Origin: Gastranaerophilus sp045639085
GTDB taxonomy: Bacteria; Cyanobacteriota; Vampirovibrionia; Gastranaerophilales; Gastranaerophilaceae
DNA: 29,282 nucleotides
NCBI GenBank assembly: GCA_045639085.1
Contig: JAZUCM010000117.1
Span: 1-29,282 of the forward strand
Direction of reading: 5' to 3'
This document shows, in pieces, positions 5,707 to 14,583 of this stretch. Every line of letters begins with the position of its first letter. Within the stretch, counting starts at the first letter, position 1. Made by a program: the position numbers and the translations under genes. The notes beneath the pieces were generated by a model. That model saw nothing but the letters and a program-made list of their open reading frames with translations. It was not told the DNA's origin and did not search any database.

Positions 5707-8328
5707 ATGGAAAAAATATTAGAAAATCTTAATAAAGAACAAAAAGAAGCGGTGAAAACGCTTACGGGGCCGCTATTAATCCTCGCTGGTGCGGGCAGTG
5801 GAAAGACTAAAGTTTTGACTTCACGCATTGCGTATTTGATTAAAAACGGTGCAAAGCCTCGTGATATCTTGGCTGTAACCTTTACAAACAAGGCTGCAAA
5901 AGAGATGAAAGAGCGTCTTGGCGGCATGCTCGGCGAAAACGTTGTTAAATATATGTGGGTCGGAACTTTCCACGGGATTTGCGGTAGAATTTTGAGAGAA
6001 AATATTGAGAATTATAAATTCCCGTCAGGTAAAAAATTAGACAGAAATTTCACTATTTACGACGAAGGTGATTCTAATGCATTGATTAAGCAAGCGATAA
6101 AAAAACTTAATCTCGATGAGAAACTTTACGCTCCAAAACTTGTTAAAACGGTGATTTCAGATGCTAAAAACAAGATGATGGACGCGCATAAATTCCAAAC
6201 TTTTGCGCGCGATTTTAAATCTCAAAGGATCGGGCAGATTTATGAAGAGTATGAAAATGCCCTGAATAATAACAACGCTATCGACTTTGATGATATGTTG
6301 CTTTTGACGGTTAATCTGCTTGAACAACAGCCGGAAGTTCGCGAATTGTATTATAGTCGTTTTCAACATATTTTGGTTGACGAGTACCAAGATACTAACC
6401 AAGCTCAGTACAATTTGGTTAACATGCTTTATACAAATTTATCAAAAGAAATTCCGCCGGAGCGCTCGCTTTGCGTTGTGGGTGATGTTGACCAATCTAT
6501 TTATAGTTGGCGTGGCGCGGATTACACGATAATTATGAACTTCCAGAAAGATTTCAAAAATGCAAAATTAATTAAACTGGAGCAAAATTATCGTTCAACC
6601 GCCAATATTTTGAACGTTGCAAACGCAATCATTGAAAACAATGTCGACCGTGTGGATAAAGTTCTTTATTCTCAAAAGGGTGACGGGGAATTGCTTGACT
6701 ATTTTGAGGCGCAAGATGAGGCTGATGAAGCAAATTATATTTTGAGCCAGATTAAACAAACAAATACGGGTGATTATAACCGTTACGCAATTCTTTATCG
6801 TACAAACTCTCAATCCCGTGCGATTGAAGAAGCTTGTATGGCGGCGGGGATCCCATACCGTATTTACGGCGGGTTGAAGTTCTACGATCGTAAGGAAATT
6901 AAAGATATTCTTGCGTATTTGAAACTTATTTTTAACACGAATGATTCTCAAAGTTTCAAGCGCATTGTTAATGTGCCTAAGCGTGCAATTGGTGAAACAA
7001 CGATAAAAAATCTTCAAACCTTTGCAGATCAGCACGACGTAAGTTTATTTGAAGCTGTGCAAATGCTTGAGACGGACGGACTTGATTTTTCGCCGAAAAT
7101 TCGAGCAAAATTGCGTGATTTTTGCGAACTTATTTTGAAGTTTAAAGATGCGCAAGGTTCATATTCTCTGCAAGATTTTGTGACTCTGGTTATTGAGAAA
7201 ACGGGTTATTTGGCAGAACTTCAATCCCAAAATACGGCTGAGGCAGAGGCGGATATTGAAAACTTGCAGGAACTTGTCAACGTTGCGGGTGAATTTGTTC
7301 CTGAGGATATGAATAATATTTTGGGCGAATTTTTGCAACAAGTTGCGCTTGTGTCAGACTTAGACAGCATGGATGATATTTCCAATAATGTTACGTTGAT
7401 GACTCTTCACGCTGCAAAAGGGCTTGAGTTCCCTGTTGTGTTCTTGGCGGGCATGGATGAAGGGATTTTCCCGCACCAACGCTCGTTGAATAACAACAAA
7501 GAAATGGAAGAAGAACGCCGACTTATGTACGTTGGGGTTACGCGTGCGGAAGAAAAATTGTATCTGACTTCTGCAAAGCGTCGTCAAACGTGGGGTGAAT
7601 TTAAATATTATATGCCAAGTCGTTTCTTGGAAGAAATTCCGCCGCAGTTGATAAATAAAGCTGCGTTTAGCGGAAGTACTCACGATTCATCAACTTTCAG
7701 AAACGCGGTTTCCAAAGTGAAAACGGGTCGTTCAAACTACTCATTTGGCGCCGTGCAATCTGATAGCGACGGCTACGTCAAGCCTTCCAGTGGTTTCGGT
7801 AAAAATTTTGTCGCTCCCGGTAGTCAAAATCGCTCAGTAACAAATTATACGGGCCCAAAATCTTCTTATGGAAATTCGTCTTACGGAGGTTCGCAAAAAT
7901 CATCTTATGGAGGAAATTCTTATGGTTCGGGCCAAAAATCTTACGGAAGCAATTCTTGGGGCGGATATCAAAAACCTAATCGCACTCCGAGTCGCACAAT
8001 TTTGGTGAAATCCGCTGCCAACAAGGCAAAAGATGATGAAAAAGTCAAAGAATTTTTCAAGGATAATGCAATTAAACGCATGTTGCAAGAACGTGATAAG
8101 CAAGTTCAAGAGGATGCCATTGAAAAACAACGACTTGAGGACGAACGTTTGAATAAAGTTGTTGACGAGATTTTTGCGCAAGGAGATAGAGTTTTTCATG
8201 AAAAACTTGGCGTCGGGCATATTTTGGATGTTGTTCAAATTGGCGAAAATACCATGTACACAATTGATTTCGGCAATGCGGGCAAAAAGGCAATGGACGC
8301 GACTTATGCAAAGTTGAAGAAGTTTTAA
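5707..8328 (+). CDS. pcrA: PcrA/UvrD-type 3'-5' DNA helicase
   Basis: This is an 873-residue superfamily 1A helicase for nucleotide excision repair, replication restart and removal of RecA filaments. Visible motifs in order: Q-motif LNKEQKEAV; Walker A AGAGSGKT (residues 27-34); motif Ia AVTFTNKAAKEM; Walker B VDEYQDTN (about 225); GDVDQSIYSWRGA; QNYRS; VTLMTLHAAKGLEFPVVFL; and VGVTRAEEKLYL. The C-terminus has the small Tudor-like domain (GDRVFHEKLGVGHI to the end) that in PcrA contacts RNA polymerase. Between lie a Gly/Ser/Tyr-rich stretch (about 717-758) and a charged helix (about 770-815), which make it longer than most PcrA proteins. The ATG at 5707 is preferred to a TTG at 5692 because the family begins with the Q-motif; the ribosome binding site is weak. 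Confidence 0.95.
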   Translation: MEKILENLNKEQKEAVKTLTGPLLILAGAGSGKTKVLTSRIAYLIKNGAKPRDILAVTFTNKAAKEMKERLGGMLGENVVKYMWVGTFHGICGRILRENIENYKFPSGKKLDRNFTIYDEGDSNALIKQAIKKLNLDEKLYAPKLVKTVISDAKNKMMDAHKFQTFARDFKSQRIGQIYEEYENALNNNNAIDFDDMLLLTVNLLEQQPEVRELYYSRFQHILVDEYQDTNQAQYNLVNMLYTNLSKEIPPERSLCVVGDVDQSIYSWRGADYTIIMNFQKDFKNAKLIKLEQNYRSTANILNVANAIIENNVDRVDKVLYSQKGDGELLDYFEAQDEADEANYILSQIKQTNTGDYNRYAILYRTNSQSRAIEEACMAAGIPYRIYGGLKFYDRKEIKDILAYLKLIFNTNDSQSFKRIVNVPKRAIGETTIKNLQTFADQHDVSLFEAVQMLETDGLDFSPKIRAKLRDFCELILKFKDAQGSYSLQDFVTLVIEKTGYLAELQSQNTAEAEADIENLQELVNVAGEFVPEDMNNILGEFLQQVALVSDLDSMDDISNNVTLMTLHAAKGLEFPVVFLAGMDEGIFPHQRSLNNNKEMEEERRLMYVGVTRAEEKLYLTSAKRRQTWGEFKYYMPSRFLEEIPPQLINKAAFSGSTHDSSTFRNAVSKVKTGRSNYSFGAVQSDSDGYVKPSSGFGKNFVAPGSQNRSVTNYTGPKSSYGNSSYGGSQKSSYGGNSYGSGQKSYGSNSWGGYQKPNRTPSRTILVKSAANKAKDDEKVKEFFKDNAIKRMLQERDKQVQEDAIEKQRLEDERLNKVVDEIFAQGDRVFHEKLGVGHILDVVQIGENTMYTIDFGNAGKKAMDATYAKLKKF

Positions 8329-8387
8329 CGACAAGTTAATGAATAAATAATGTTGTTATCGCGGCGTTTTAAGCTTTTATTATTCCT

Positions 8388-8432
8388 TAACGACCTTTTA
8401 ACCATTTAACTTTTTAACTATTTAACTTTTCT
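8388..8432 (+). repeat. 8-bp-period repeat array upstream of rimI
   Basis: After the head TAACGACC (8388-8395) come five units of exactly eight bases (8393-8432), such as ACCATTTA and ACTATTTA, with consensus ACYWTTTA and the last unit ACTTTTCT. The array ends 34 bases before the rimI ATG. Related arrays lie at 15919-15958 and 29110-29142. Confidence 0.65.
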
Positions 8433-8460
8433 TTACTCCATTAAAATTTCGTGGTAGGAT
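8432..8460 (+). promoter_or_regulatory. Possible promoter of rimI
   Basis: TTTACT (8432-8437) and TAGGAT (8455-8460) lie 17 bases apart. Exactly six bases separate the -10 box from the ATG, which would give a leaderless message. AGGA inside the -10 could instead serve as ribosome binding site if transcription starts further upstream. Confidence 0.4.
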
Positions 8461-8466
8461 AAAAAT

Positions 8467-9000
8467 ATGGCAGATTTTAAAGTAAAAATCAGATTTATGG
8501 AAAAAGGGGACCTTGACGCGGTTGAAAGCATTGAGGTGGCGTCTTTTGGAGAACATCATTGGTCAAGAGAATCTTTTGCCAACGAACTCAATAACGGTTA
8601 TGCGCGCTATTTTGTTGCGTTAAATGAGGCAGATGAGGTTATCGGTTATATGGGGATGTGGCATATTTTGGATGAATCCCATTTTTCAACGATTTCTGTT
8701 TCACCTGCTTATCGTGGAAAATCGGTTGGCGAGGCGCTTTTTAATCGTTTGGTTGTTTATTGCTATGAAAATATGATAAAATATATTACCCTTGAAGTAC
8801 GTGTTAGTAATATTCCGGCTCAAAAACTTTACGAAAAATACGGAATGAAATCGCTCGGAACTCGCAAAGGCTACTATCAGGACAACAACGAAGACGCTTA
8901 TATTATGTGGACAGAAAATATTTTTTATGATAATTTTAAAACGCTTTATGAACAGCGCAGCAAAGAGTTGGCACAAAAAATTGAGATTGAAATATTGTGA
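8467..9000 (+). CDS. rimI: Ribosomal-protein S18 alanine N-acetyltransferase
   Basis: This is a 177-residue GNAT-fold enzyme of the RimI type, which transfers acetyl from acetyl-CoA to the N-terminal Ala of ribosomal protein S18 in E. coli. It shows the N-terminal MEKGDLDAVESIEVASFGEHHWS block, the beta-4 stretch STISVSPAYRGKSVGEALFNRLV with the acetyl-CoA loop (RGKSVG, the R/Q-x-x-G-x-G/A motif), then EVRVSNIPAQKLYEKYGMKSLGTRKGYY. The last 20 or so residues extend beyond the usual family length of about 150. It overlaps bioY by 4 bases (GTGA), so the two are co-translated. Confidence 0.85.
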   Translation: MADFKVKIRFMEKGDLDAVESIEVASFGEHHWSRESFANELNNGYARYFVALNEADEVIGYMGMWHILDESHFSTISVSPAYRGKSVGEALFNRLVVYCYENMIKYITLEVRVSNIPAQKLYEKYGMKSLGTRKGYYQDNNEDAYIMWTENIFYDNFKTLYEQRSKELAQKIEIEIL

Positions 9001-9647
9001 AAAAACGTATTTTTAGAAAAAATAATGACGAATTAAGATTTTCACTCGGAACATTGGTTTTGATGTGTTTTTGTTCTTTTTTGCTAATTGTGTCAACCTT
9101 TATTTCTTTAGAGATGTTTTATCCCGTAATCCCAACGGCTCAAGAAGGTGTCAACGGATTTAATTTTGAACACTTTTTTAGAACGTTTACTATAATTCCG
9201 CAGATTCCGGCAGTGATTTTTGTTGGTGCGGTGTTGGGTCGGAAACTGGCGGTTGCGTCTGTGATATTTTATATTTTAACAGGTCTGTTGTTGCTGCCGG
9301 TGTTTGCGCTTGGTGGCGGTTTGGATTATGTTTTCCAGTATGGTTTTGGATACATATTGGCTTATGTACCGGCAGTTTGGGTTTTGGGTTCAATATTGCA
9401 AAACGGTCTAAGGGTTAAAAATATTGCGTTGGGCGTTTTGTGGGCAATTTTAATCATTCATTTGATTGGAATTTTATATATGACAATTGTTGCACTTATA
9501 AAAGGCGATGGCTGGATGTTTATTAAGGGCTGGATTGTTAATCAAAGTGGCTGGAAAGTTGCGTTTGATTATATTTTGAGTTTTGCACTTGTATATTTTA
9601 CAAAACTTCTTCGTCCGCTTTTGTGGTGCTATAAAAAACCTTATTAA
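8997..9647 (+). CDS. bioY: BioY-family biotin transporter (ECF S-component)
   Basis: This is a 216-residue integral membrane protein with about six hydrophobic segments. The family signature is visible: IPQIPAVIFVGAVLGRKLAVAS, then LPVFALGGGLDYVFQYGFGYILAYVPAVW. BioY binds biotin and works alone or with an energy-coupling module (ATPases and EcfT/BioN), none of which is in this window. The start is the GTG at 8997, overlapping the rimI stop. The N-terminus before the first membrane segment (about 20 residues, basic) and an extra loop near residues 40-55 (PTAQEGVNGFNFEH) are somewhat longer than in compact BioY proteins. Confidence 0.8.
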   Translation: MKKRIFRKNNDELRFSLGTLVLMCFCSFLLIVSTFISLEMFYPVIPTAQEGVNGFNFEHFFRTFTIIPQIPAVIFVGAVLGRKLAVASVIFYILTGLLLLPVFALGGGLDYVFQYGFGYILAYVPAVWVLGSILQNGLRVKNIALGVLWAILIIHLIGILYMTIVALIKGDGWMFIKGWIVNQSGWKVAFDYILSFALVYFTKLLRPLLWCYKKPY

Positions 9648-9653
9648 ATAAAA

Positions 9654-9671
9654 GGCGCTCATAGGAGCGCC
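9654..9671 (-). terminator. Terminator of the tolC-like gene
   Basis: A 7-bp GC-rich stem (GGCGCTC and GAGCGCC around a 4-base loop) is followed on the minus strand by TTTTATTT (9653-9646). It overlaps the region just after the bioY stop. On the plus strand the bases after the hairpin are not T-rich, so it mainly serves the minus-strand gene. Confidence 0.6.
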
Positions 9672-9725
9672 ACAGAAATAGAGTTCAGTTAAAAAGAGGT
9701 GGCGAGGCCACGTCTATACTATTTT

Positions 9726-9759
9726 AGGCCGTTGAGTCTTAATTGGGTTCAATAGGCCT
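9726..9759. repeat. Imperfect inverted repeat next to the tolC-like stop codon
   Basis: AGGCC (9726-9730) with GGCCT (9755-9759), and internally TTGA (9732-9735) with TCAA (9749-9752), form an interrupted hairpin directly after the tolC-like stop. Neither side has a good T tract, so it is more likely an mRNA 3' stabiliser than a terminator. Confidence 0.35.
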
Positions 9760-11142
9760 TTATAGTTGGCTTCCGGTTGCTTTATACAAACCGATAAAGC
9801 CCATTAATTTTTCCGTTTTGTATGAGTCAAGTTGTTGTTCAAGTGCCAAAAGGCCTTCTTGATAACGTAACAAATCAAACTTAGAAATCACTCCGGCGTT
9901 GAATTTTTCTTCGTTCAGGCTGTAATTATCTTTTTCTAAGTTATATTGTTTTGCAAGTTGGTTGTAGCGCTCATCGTCGGATTTTAACACATACAAAGAG
10001 TCGTTGACTTCTTGGATTGCCGTCAAGTTTGTTTGGTAGTAATTTTCAAGAATTCTTTCGTACTGTGCTTTTTTGATTTTTAAATTGGCAATACGTTTTC
10101 CGCCGGTGAATATTGGCGAAATCAAGCCGCCACCGAGACCGGCGAGCATGTTATTCGTTGTGAACAGGCTGCCAAGATCTTTCGCGTTAAATAGTGCCAT
10201 TCCACCAAGGTTTATTGTCGGAAGAAACTCTTTTTTAGCAACTTTTACATCCAATCCGGCTTTTTGAACAGATAATTCTGCTTTTTTGTAATCCGGGCGA
10301 TTTGTGATGATTTCGGTTGCAATTTCTGTTGGAATTGTTTTGGTATACTCCAAATCTTCCAGTGTTTTGCGTTGAATATTTGCGATATTTTCCGGGCTTT
10401 CACCGATTAACACTGCGAATTGATTTAATAATTTGTAGTGCTGTTTCTTGAGTTCAATAAGTGCATTTTGTGCGTTAATAAAACTTTTTTCGCTGTTTAC
10501 AACATCCATTGAAGAAGAAATTCCTTCTTCAAAACGAAGTTTCTCGAGATTGTAAAGGTTTTCGCGCAACGCAACGATTTCTTCTTGAAGTGAAATCGCT
10601 TTATCCATTCTGACTATGTTAAGATATGTCGTTCCGACGGCTGAAGCTACTGAAATGTGTGCGGAACGTTCGTCTTGCAATGAAACTTCATAGGTTTTCT
10701 TTGTAGCTTGAGTTTTGTTGCGATTTTTCAAGAATAAATCAACCTCGTAGCTTGCAAAAATCGGCAGTGCAAACGCCCAATCTGAGCCTTTGCCCGGAAG
10801 TTTTGAATAACCCGGCATAAATCCGGCGGTTATTTGTGGTAGTTCTGTCGCAAACTGCGCTTTCATTGCTTGGTAATATTCTTGAGTGGCGAGCGTTGAA
10901 GCTTTAAGTCCGTGATTTTTTTCAACTGCTTGGCGAATATACGCACTCAAATATTCATCACCAAAAGAGTCCCACCAGCCTAAATTTATGTAATCAAATT
11001 TATATTGATTGCTTTCTACTTTGGCTTTCTTAAAAAAACTTTTATTTTGTTGAGTTTGATTTTGTTCATCAAGTGCCAATACAGGCATGCTATTTATACT
11101 TATAAAACTTGCCAAAATTGTTGTGGCTATAATCTTTTTCAA
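9760..11142 (-). CDS. TolC-like outer-membrane efflux protein
   Basis: This 460-residue outer-membrane factor (OEP/TolC family) forms a trimeric beta-barrel and periplasmic alpha-tunnel. The start is taken as TTG at 11142: AGGAGG lies 9 bases before it, and the product then begins with a clean signal peptide (MKKIIATTILASFISINSM, cut after VLA). An upstream ATG would add a basic tail before the signal. Two repeats of the coiled-coil plus barrel unit are visible, around residues 85-255 and 285-455, with LNIVRMDKAISLQEEIVALREN and the RFEEGISSSMDV motif in the first, and KFNAGVISKFDLLRYQEGLL in the second. It is divergent from the MarR-EmrA-EmrB genes and most likely supplies their outer-membrane channel. 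No lipobox Cys is present. Confidence 0.9.
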   Translation of the reverse strand: MKKIIATTILASFISINSMPVLALDEQNQTQQNKSFFKKAKVESNQYKFDYINLGWWDSFGDEYLSAYIRQAVEKNHGLKASTLATQEYYQAMKAQFATELPQITAGFMPGYSKLPGKGSDWAFALPIFASYEVDLFLKNRNKTQATKKTYEVSLQDERSAHISVASAVGTTYLNIVRMDKAISLQEEIVALRENLYNLEKLRFEEGISSSMDVVNSEKSFINAQNALIELKKQHYKLLNQFAVLIGESPENIANIQRKTLEDLEYTKTIPTEIATEIITNRPDYKKAELSVQKAGLDVKVAKKEFLPTINLGGMALFNAKDLGSLFTTNNMLAGLGGGLISPIFTGGKRIANLKIKKAQYERILENYYQTNLTAIQEVNDSLYVLKSDDERYNQLAKQYNLEKDNYSLNEEKFNAGVISKFDLLRYQEGLLALEQQLDSYKTEKLMGFIGLYKATGSQL

Positions 11143-11193
11143 AACTTTTAACCTCCTGCTTGATTTTTTTATAATACTATGGTAGCATAATAT

Positions 11194-11209
11194 TGTTGTA
11201 AATGCAACA
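11194..11209. promoter_or_regulatory. Putative MarR operator in the divergent gap
   Basis: TGTTG and CAACA form a 16-bp inverted repeat around a 6-base centre, the size and symmetry typical of MarR-family sites. It lies in the 111-base gap between the tolC-like gene and the marR gene. A possible minus-strand promoter for the tolC-like gene (TTTACA, 17 bases, TAGTAT) begins inside it. Confidence 0.55.
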
Positions 11210-11253
11210 TGTAATTTTTGAAACAAAGTATGGAAATTTGAAAAGGGAATTTA

Positions 11254-11715
11254 ATGCCAAAAGTAAAGCACTATATTGACTCAATTTATTATGATGTGGA
11301 GCTGACAGCTTATGCGATGAGAATGTTGGGGCGTCAACTTTTCGAGAATTTGAATTTGGGAATTACAGTTGTTGAACATGCTGTGCTGGATACCATTTTT
11401 TGCAACGCTGGGATTTGCCAGAGAGATTTGGCAAAATTGATTTTAACAGACAGGGCAAATACGGGAAGAATTTTGGATTCATTAGAAGAAAAAGGGTACA
11501 TTACTCGTTTTGTTGATCTGAAAAACAATAGGCTTGTAAAAAAAATGGGTGTTACAGAAAAAGGACACGAAAAGCTTGAAGAAGTTAATCGCAGTATTGA
11601 AAAACATCTGAATACAGTTAGGCGCTCTTTTACTGAGGAAAACGTTGAGAAGTTACAAGAATCATTGCGTAAATTCAGAGAAAGTATTTTGGCGCATGTT
11701 GAAATTAATATATAA
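11254..11715 (+). CDS. MarR-family transcriptional regulator
   Basis: This 153-residue winged-helix repressor has usual family length. The DNA-binding core runs from about residue 55 to 115: CQRDLAKLILTDRANTGRILDSLEEKGYITRFVDLKNNRLVKKMGVTEKG, with the recognition helix, the Asp/Arg wing and the typical VTEKG turn. The C-terminal helix serves dimerisation. Its position at the head of an emrAB-like pair, divergent from a tolC-like gene, parallels E. coli emrRAB, where EmrR represses the pump and is released by the drugs it exports. GAAAAGGGA precedes the ATG. Ligand unknown. Confidence 0.9.
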   Translation: MPKVKHYIDSIYYDVELTAYAMRMLGRQLFENLNLGITVVEHAVLDTIFCNAGICQRDLAKLILTDRANTGRILDSLEEKGYITRFVDLKNNRLVKKMGVTEKGHEKLEEVNRSIEKHLNTVRRSFTEENVEKLQESLRKFRESILAHVEINI

Positions 11716-11739
11716 TATTATAAGAAATAAGAGGTAAAT

Positions 11740-12717
11740 ATGACTGGAGAAATTAAAGAGAAAAATATAAAGAAAATGCCTTTATGGGCTGTAATCACAA
11801 TTGCTTTGGCTGTTGTAACTTGTTTGGTGTGGTTTATCCATGACGCTTTGAAATATCAATCAACGGACGATGCTTATGTCGAAACCACAACAGTTTCCGT
11901 TGCGCCAAAAGTTAGCGGCGAAATCGTTGAAGTGCTGGTAAGTGATAACCAATTTGTCAACGAAGGCGATGTTGTTGCAAGAATTGATGATGCGGATTAC
12001 AAAATCAAACTTGCCCAAGCTGAAGCAAGATATGAAAAAACATTATTGAATCAAAATAATGCAAGAGCAAACTTTAACGCACGCCAAACTGATATCGAAG
12101 TGGCGAAAAAAGATTTAGACAGATACAAAAACCTATACGAAAAAGGCGCAGTATCAAAACAAACTCTTGACAATGCGCAAGCAAAATATGATTCAGCGCT
12201 CGCAGGTCACACCAGCGCGGAACAAGCCCTCTTCTCTTCTGCAAAAGACAGAGTCGCGGACGCGGACTTAAAAGAAATCAAAGCGCAAAAAGATTTTGCC
12301 GAGTTGCAACTTGGCTACACCGAAATCGTTGCGCCTCAATCAGGTTACGTTACCAATAGACGCGTTGAAAAAGGAATGTACGCAAATGTCGGCTCACCTT
12401 TATTTGTAATAGTTCCTGATAAAGTTTGGGTTGTTGCAAACTTCAAAGAAAATCAACTTACCCATATGAAAGAAGGGCAACCTGTTGATATTAAAATTGA
12501 CACTTACCCTGGGAAAGTTTTTAAAGGTGAAATTCAAAGTATTCAAAGAAGTTCCGGGGCAAAATCAAGTTTGTTCCCGCCGGAAAACGCTGTCGGCTCA
12601 TTTGTTAAAATCGTACAAAGAATTCCTGTAAAAATCGTTTTCACGGAAGATTACGACAAAGAAAAATACACAATTGTGCCCGGAATGTCAGTAGTTCCAA
12701 AAGTTGAAGTGAGATAA
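11740..12717 (+). CDS. emrA: EmrA/HlyD-family membrane-fusion adaptor
   Basis: This 325-residue periplasmic adaptor links the inner-membrane pump to the TolC-like channel. A single N-terminal membrane helix (PLWAVITIALAVVTCLVWFI) is followed by the first half of a biotinyl-lipoyl-like domain (TDDAYVETTTVSVAPKVSGEIVEVLVSDNQFVNEGDVV), a coiled-coil hairpin of about 100 residues with the family turn YEKGAVSKQTLD, the second lipoyl half (IVAPQSGYVTNRRVEKGMYANVG), and a beta-barrel domain with WVVANFKENQL. All are standard for EmrA. GAGGT lies just before the ATG. It sits between marR and emrB with short gaps, so one transcript is likely. Confidence 0.9.
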   Translation: MTGEIKEKNIKKMPLWAVITIALAVVTCLVWFIHDALKYQSTDDAYVETTTVSVAPKVSGEIVEVLVSDNQFVNEGDVVARIDDADYKIKLAQAEARYEKTLLNQNNARANFNARQTDIEVAKKDLDRYKNLYEKGAVSKQTLDNAQAKYDSALAGHTSAEQALFSSAKDRVADADLKEIKAQKDFAELQLGYTEIVAPQSGYVTNRRVEKGMYANVGSPLFVIVPDKVWVVANFKENQLTHMKEGQPVDIKIDTYPGKVFKGEIQSIQRSSGAKSSLFPPENAVGSFVKIVQRIPVKIVFTEDYDKEKYTIVPGMSVVPKVEVR

Positions 12718-12728
12718 GTTACTTAATC

Positions 12729-14291
12729 ATGCCAGAAGTAGAAATAAATGAACAAGAACAACAACAAAATCCTTGGATAACAGCAATACCGTTGATGCTG
12801 TCAACATTTATTTATGTTCTTGACGGAACGATTGCAAACGTTGCGCTGCCACACATGGCGGGAACTTTTTCGGCAACTCGCGATGAATCTCTGTGGATTT
12901 TGACAAGTTATATGATTGCCGGAGGTATTGTTATCCCTACAGTCGGTTGGTTCAGCAAGCTTATGGGCCGAAAAAACTTTTATATGTTCAGTATTTTTCT
13001 GTTCTCTTTTGCGTCAATGCTTTGTGGGATGGCTAAGACTATTGAATTTATGATTTTTGCACGTATTTTGCAAGGTTTTGGCGGTGGCGGAATTTTACCG
13101 CTTGGTCAGGCGATGTTGCTGGAAGGTTTTCCTAAGGAAAAACGCGGGATGGCTATGTCTTTGTTTGGATTAGGCGTAATTTTGGCTCCGATTATCGGTC
13201 CGGTTTTAGGTGGGTGGATTACGGATAATTGGTCTTGGCCGTGGATTTTCTATATCAATGTTCCGTTTGGATGTCTGGCTGTAATTCTTTCTAAAAAACT
13301 TTTGAACGATCCGCCTTATGCCAGAAAACAAAAAGGTGTTAAGATTGATAAAACCGGCTTTTTCACCCTCTCAATGTGGCTTATAACTTTACAAGTTGTG
13401 CTTGATAAAGGCAATAACGCCGACTGGTTCAATGCTCCTTGGATCTGCTGGACGTTTGGGGCATCCGTAATTTTTGGTACTTGGTTCTTTATTTCGCAAT
13501 TGATGAGAAAAGATACACTGGTTGATTTGTCAGTTTTTAAGGATAAAAACTATTCAACAGGTACGATTGTGCAGGTGGTAATACAAGGTGTTTTGTACGC
13601 CTCGCTTGCTATTTTGCCACAGTTTTTACAAAATATGCTTGGGTATACTGCGTTTTTAAGTGGCGCAACTATGATGCCGCGCGGATTTGGAGCCCTGATG
13701 GCAATCGGATTTTGCTCAGTATTAGCGGATAGAATAAATAAACGTATATTAGTCATTGTCGGCTTAATTTTGCTTGGAGTATCGACGTTGATATTGGGGA
13801 ATTTGAATTTGCAAATCGCGAGTATTAATATCGTAATTCCTAATATAATAATGGGCTTGGGGATGGGAATTACGATGATACCGATTATTGCCATTTCTGT
13901 TGAGACCTTGTCTAACGAACAAATGACCAACGCGACCGGGCTTCAAAACTTGCTGAAAAATATCGGCGGCGCAATTGGAACGTCTCTTGTCGGAACGATG
14001 TTGACAAGATTTGCCCAAGTTCACCAATACATGCTTGTTGGAAATTTAACACCATTGAACGAAAACTTTTTGTTGCGTGTTAAAAATGCGGCAGGGGCAT
14101 TGATGCAATATAATGCGCCGGACGTGGCAAACCACTTGGCTGAATTTCAAATGTACCGACAATTGCTGCAACAATCGACGTTGTTTGCATATATGGACGC
14201 ATTTAGAATTTTTGGTCTTTTGTGCTTTGCGGTAATCCCTCTTGTTTTGCTTTGCAAAACAACTTCGCACAAAATCAACCGCAAGGCGTAA
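12729..14291 (+). CDS. emrB: EmrB/QacA-type MFS drug exporter (DHA2, 14 helices)
   Basis: This 520-residue proton-driven exporter is of the DHA2 drug:H+ antiporter family. The first helix carries the family motif LDGTIANVALPHMAG; motif A is GWFSKLMGRKNFYM; and the helix 5 antiporter motif C is GLGVILAPIIGPVLGGWI, followed by WSWPWIFYINVPFG. Length and hydrophobic pattern fit 14 membrane helices. With the upstream adaptor and the divergent outer-membrane protein it makes a full tripartite pump from cytoplasm or inner membrane to outside. Substrates are probably hydrophobic drugs, uncouplers or bile-like compounds, by analogy with EmrAB; this is inference. Confidence 0.93.
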   Translation: MPEVEINEQEQQQNPWITAIPLMLSTFIYVLDGTIANVALPHMAGTFSATRDESLWILTSYMIAGGIVIPTVGWFSKLMGRKNFYMFSIFLFSFASMLCGMAKTIEFMIFARILQGFGGGGILPLGQAMLLEGFPKEKRGMAMSLFGLGVILAPIIGPVLGGWITDNWSWPWIFYINVPFGCLAVILSKKLLNDPPYARKQKGVKIDKTGFFTLSMWLITLQVVLDKGNNADWFNAPWICWTFGASVIFGTWFFISQLMRKDTLVDLSVFKDKNYSTGTIVQVVIQGVLYASLAILPQFLQNMLGYTAFLSGATMMPRGFGALMAIGFCSVLADRINKRILVIVGLILLGVSTLILGNLNLQIASINIVIPNIIMGLGMGITMIPIIAISVETLSNEQMTNATGLQNLLKNIGGAIGTSLVGTMLTRFAQVHQYMLVGNLTPLNENFLLRVKNAAGALMQYNAPDVANHLAEFQMYRQLLQQSTLFAYMDAFRIFGLLCFAVIPLVLLCKTTSHKINRKA

Positions 14292-14396
14292 GGGGAAATT
14301 GTTGAAAGAACTGGGCTATACGTTACAGGTTGCTTAGCGTTGTATTTAGTTAGAATATTTAATACGTCATGTAGAATACAATACAGAAAAGGTGGT

Positions 14397-14561
14397 ATGA
14401 TGAAAGAATTTGTTCCAGTTAAAGCAGAAAAAACAGTTATAAGTATCAGGCTCGATACAAATACGTTGAAAGAGATTGATGAGCTTTCCGGCAAAACCGA
14501 TATTAGTCGCAATGAACTGATTGTTCAATGTATAGATTTTGCCTTAGCGCATATAAAATAG
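14397..14561 (+). CDS. Small ribbon-helix-helix protein
   Basis: This is a 54-residue protein of Arc/CopG (RHH) type. The strand TVISIRLDTNTLKEIDEL and the two helices with SRNELIVQCIDFALAH match the fold: alternating hydrophobic residues in the strand, then helix, turn and helix. AAAAGGTGG precedes two consecutive ATG codons (14397 and 14400); either could be used. RHH proteins act as dimeric DNA binders, often as antitoxins or plasmid/phage regulators. No toxin gene adjoins on the same strand: the next gene downstream is on the opposite strand and does not resemble a known toxin. Free-standing regulator is therefore the safer reading. Confidence 0.75.
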   Translation: MMKEFVPVKAEKTVISIRLDTNTLKEIDELSGKTDISRNELIVQCIDFALAHIK

Positions 14562-14583
14562 GAACTTTCCCCAATAATGAAAT

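Noticed and set aside
6595..7035. 146-residue minus-strand frame inside pcrA
   Set aside because: It is a shadow of a strongly conserved helicase gene with no start signals of its own.
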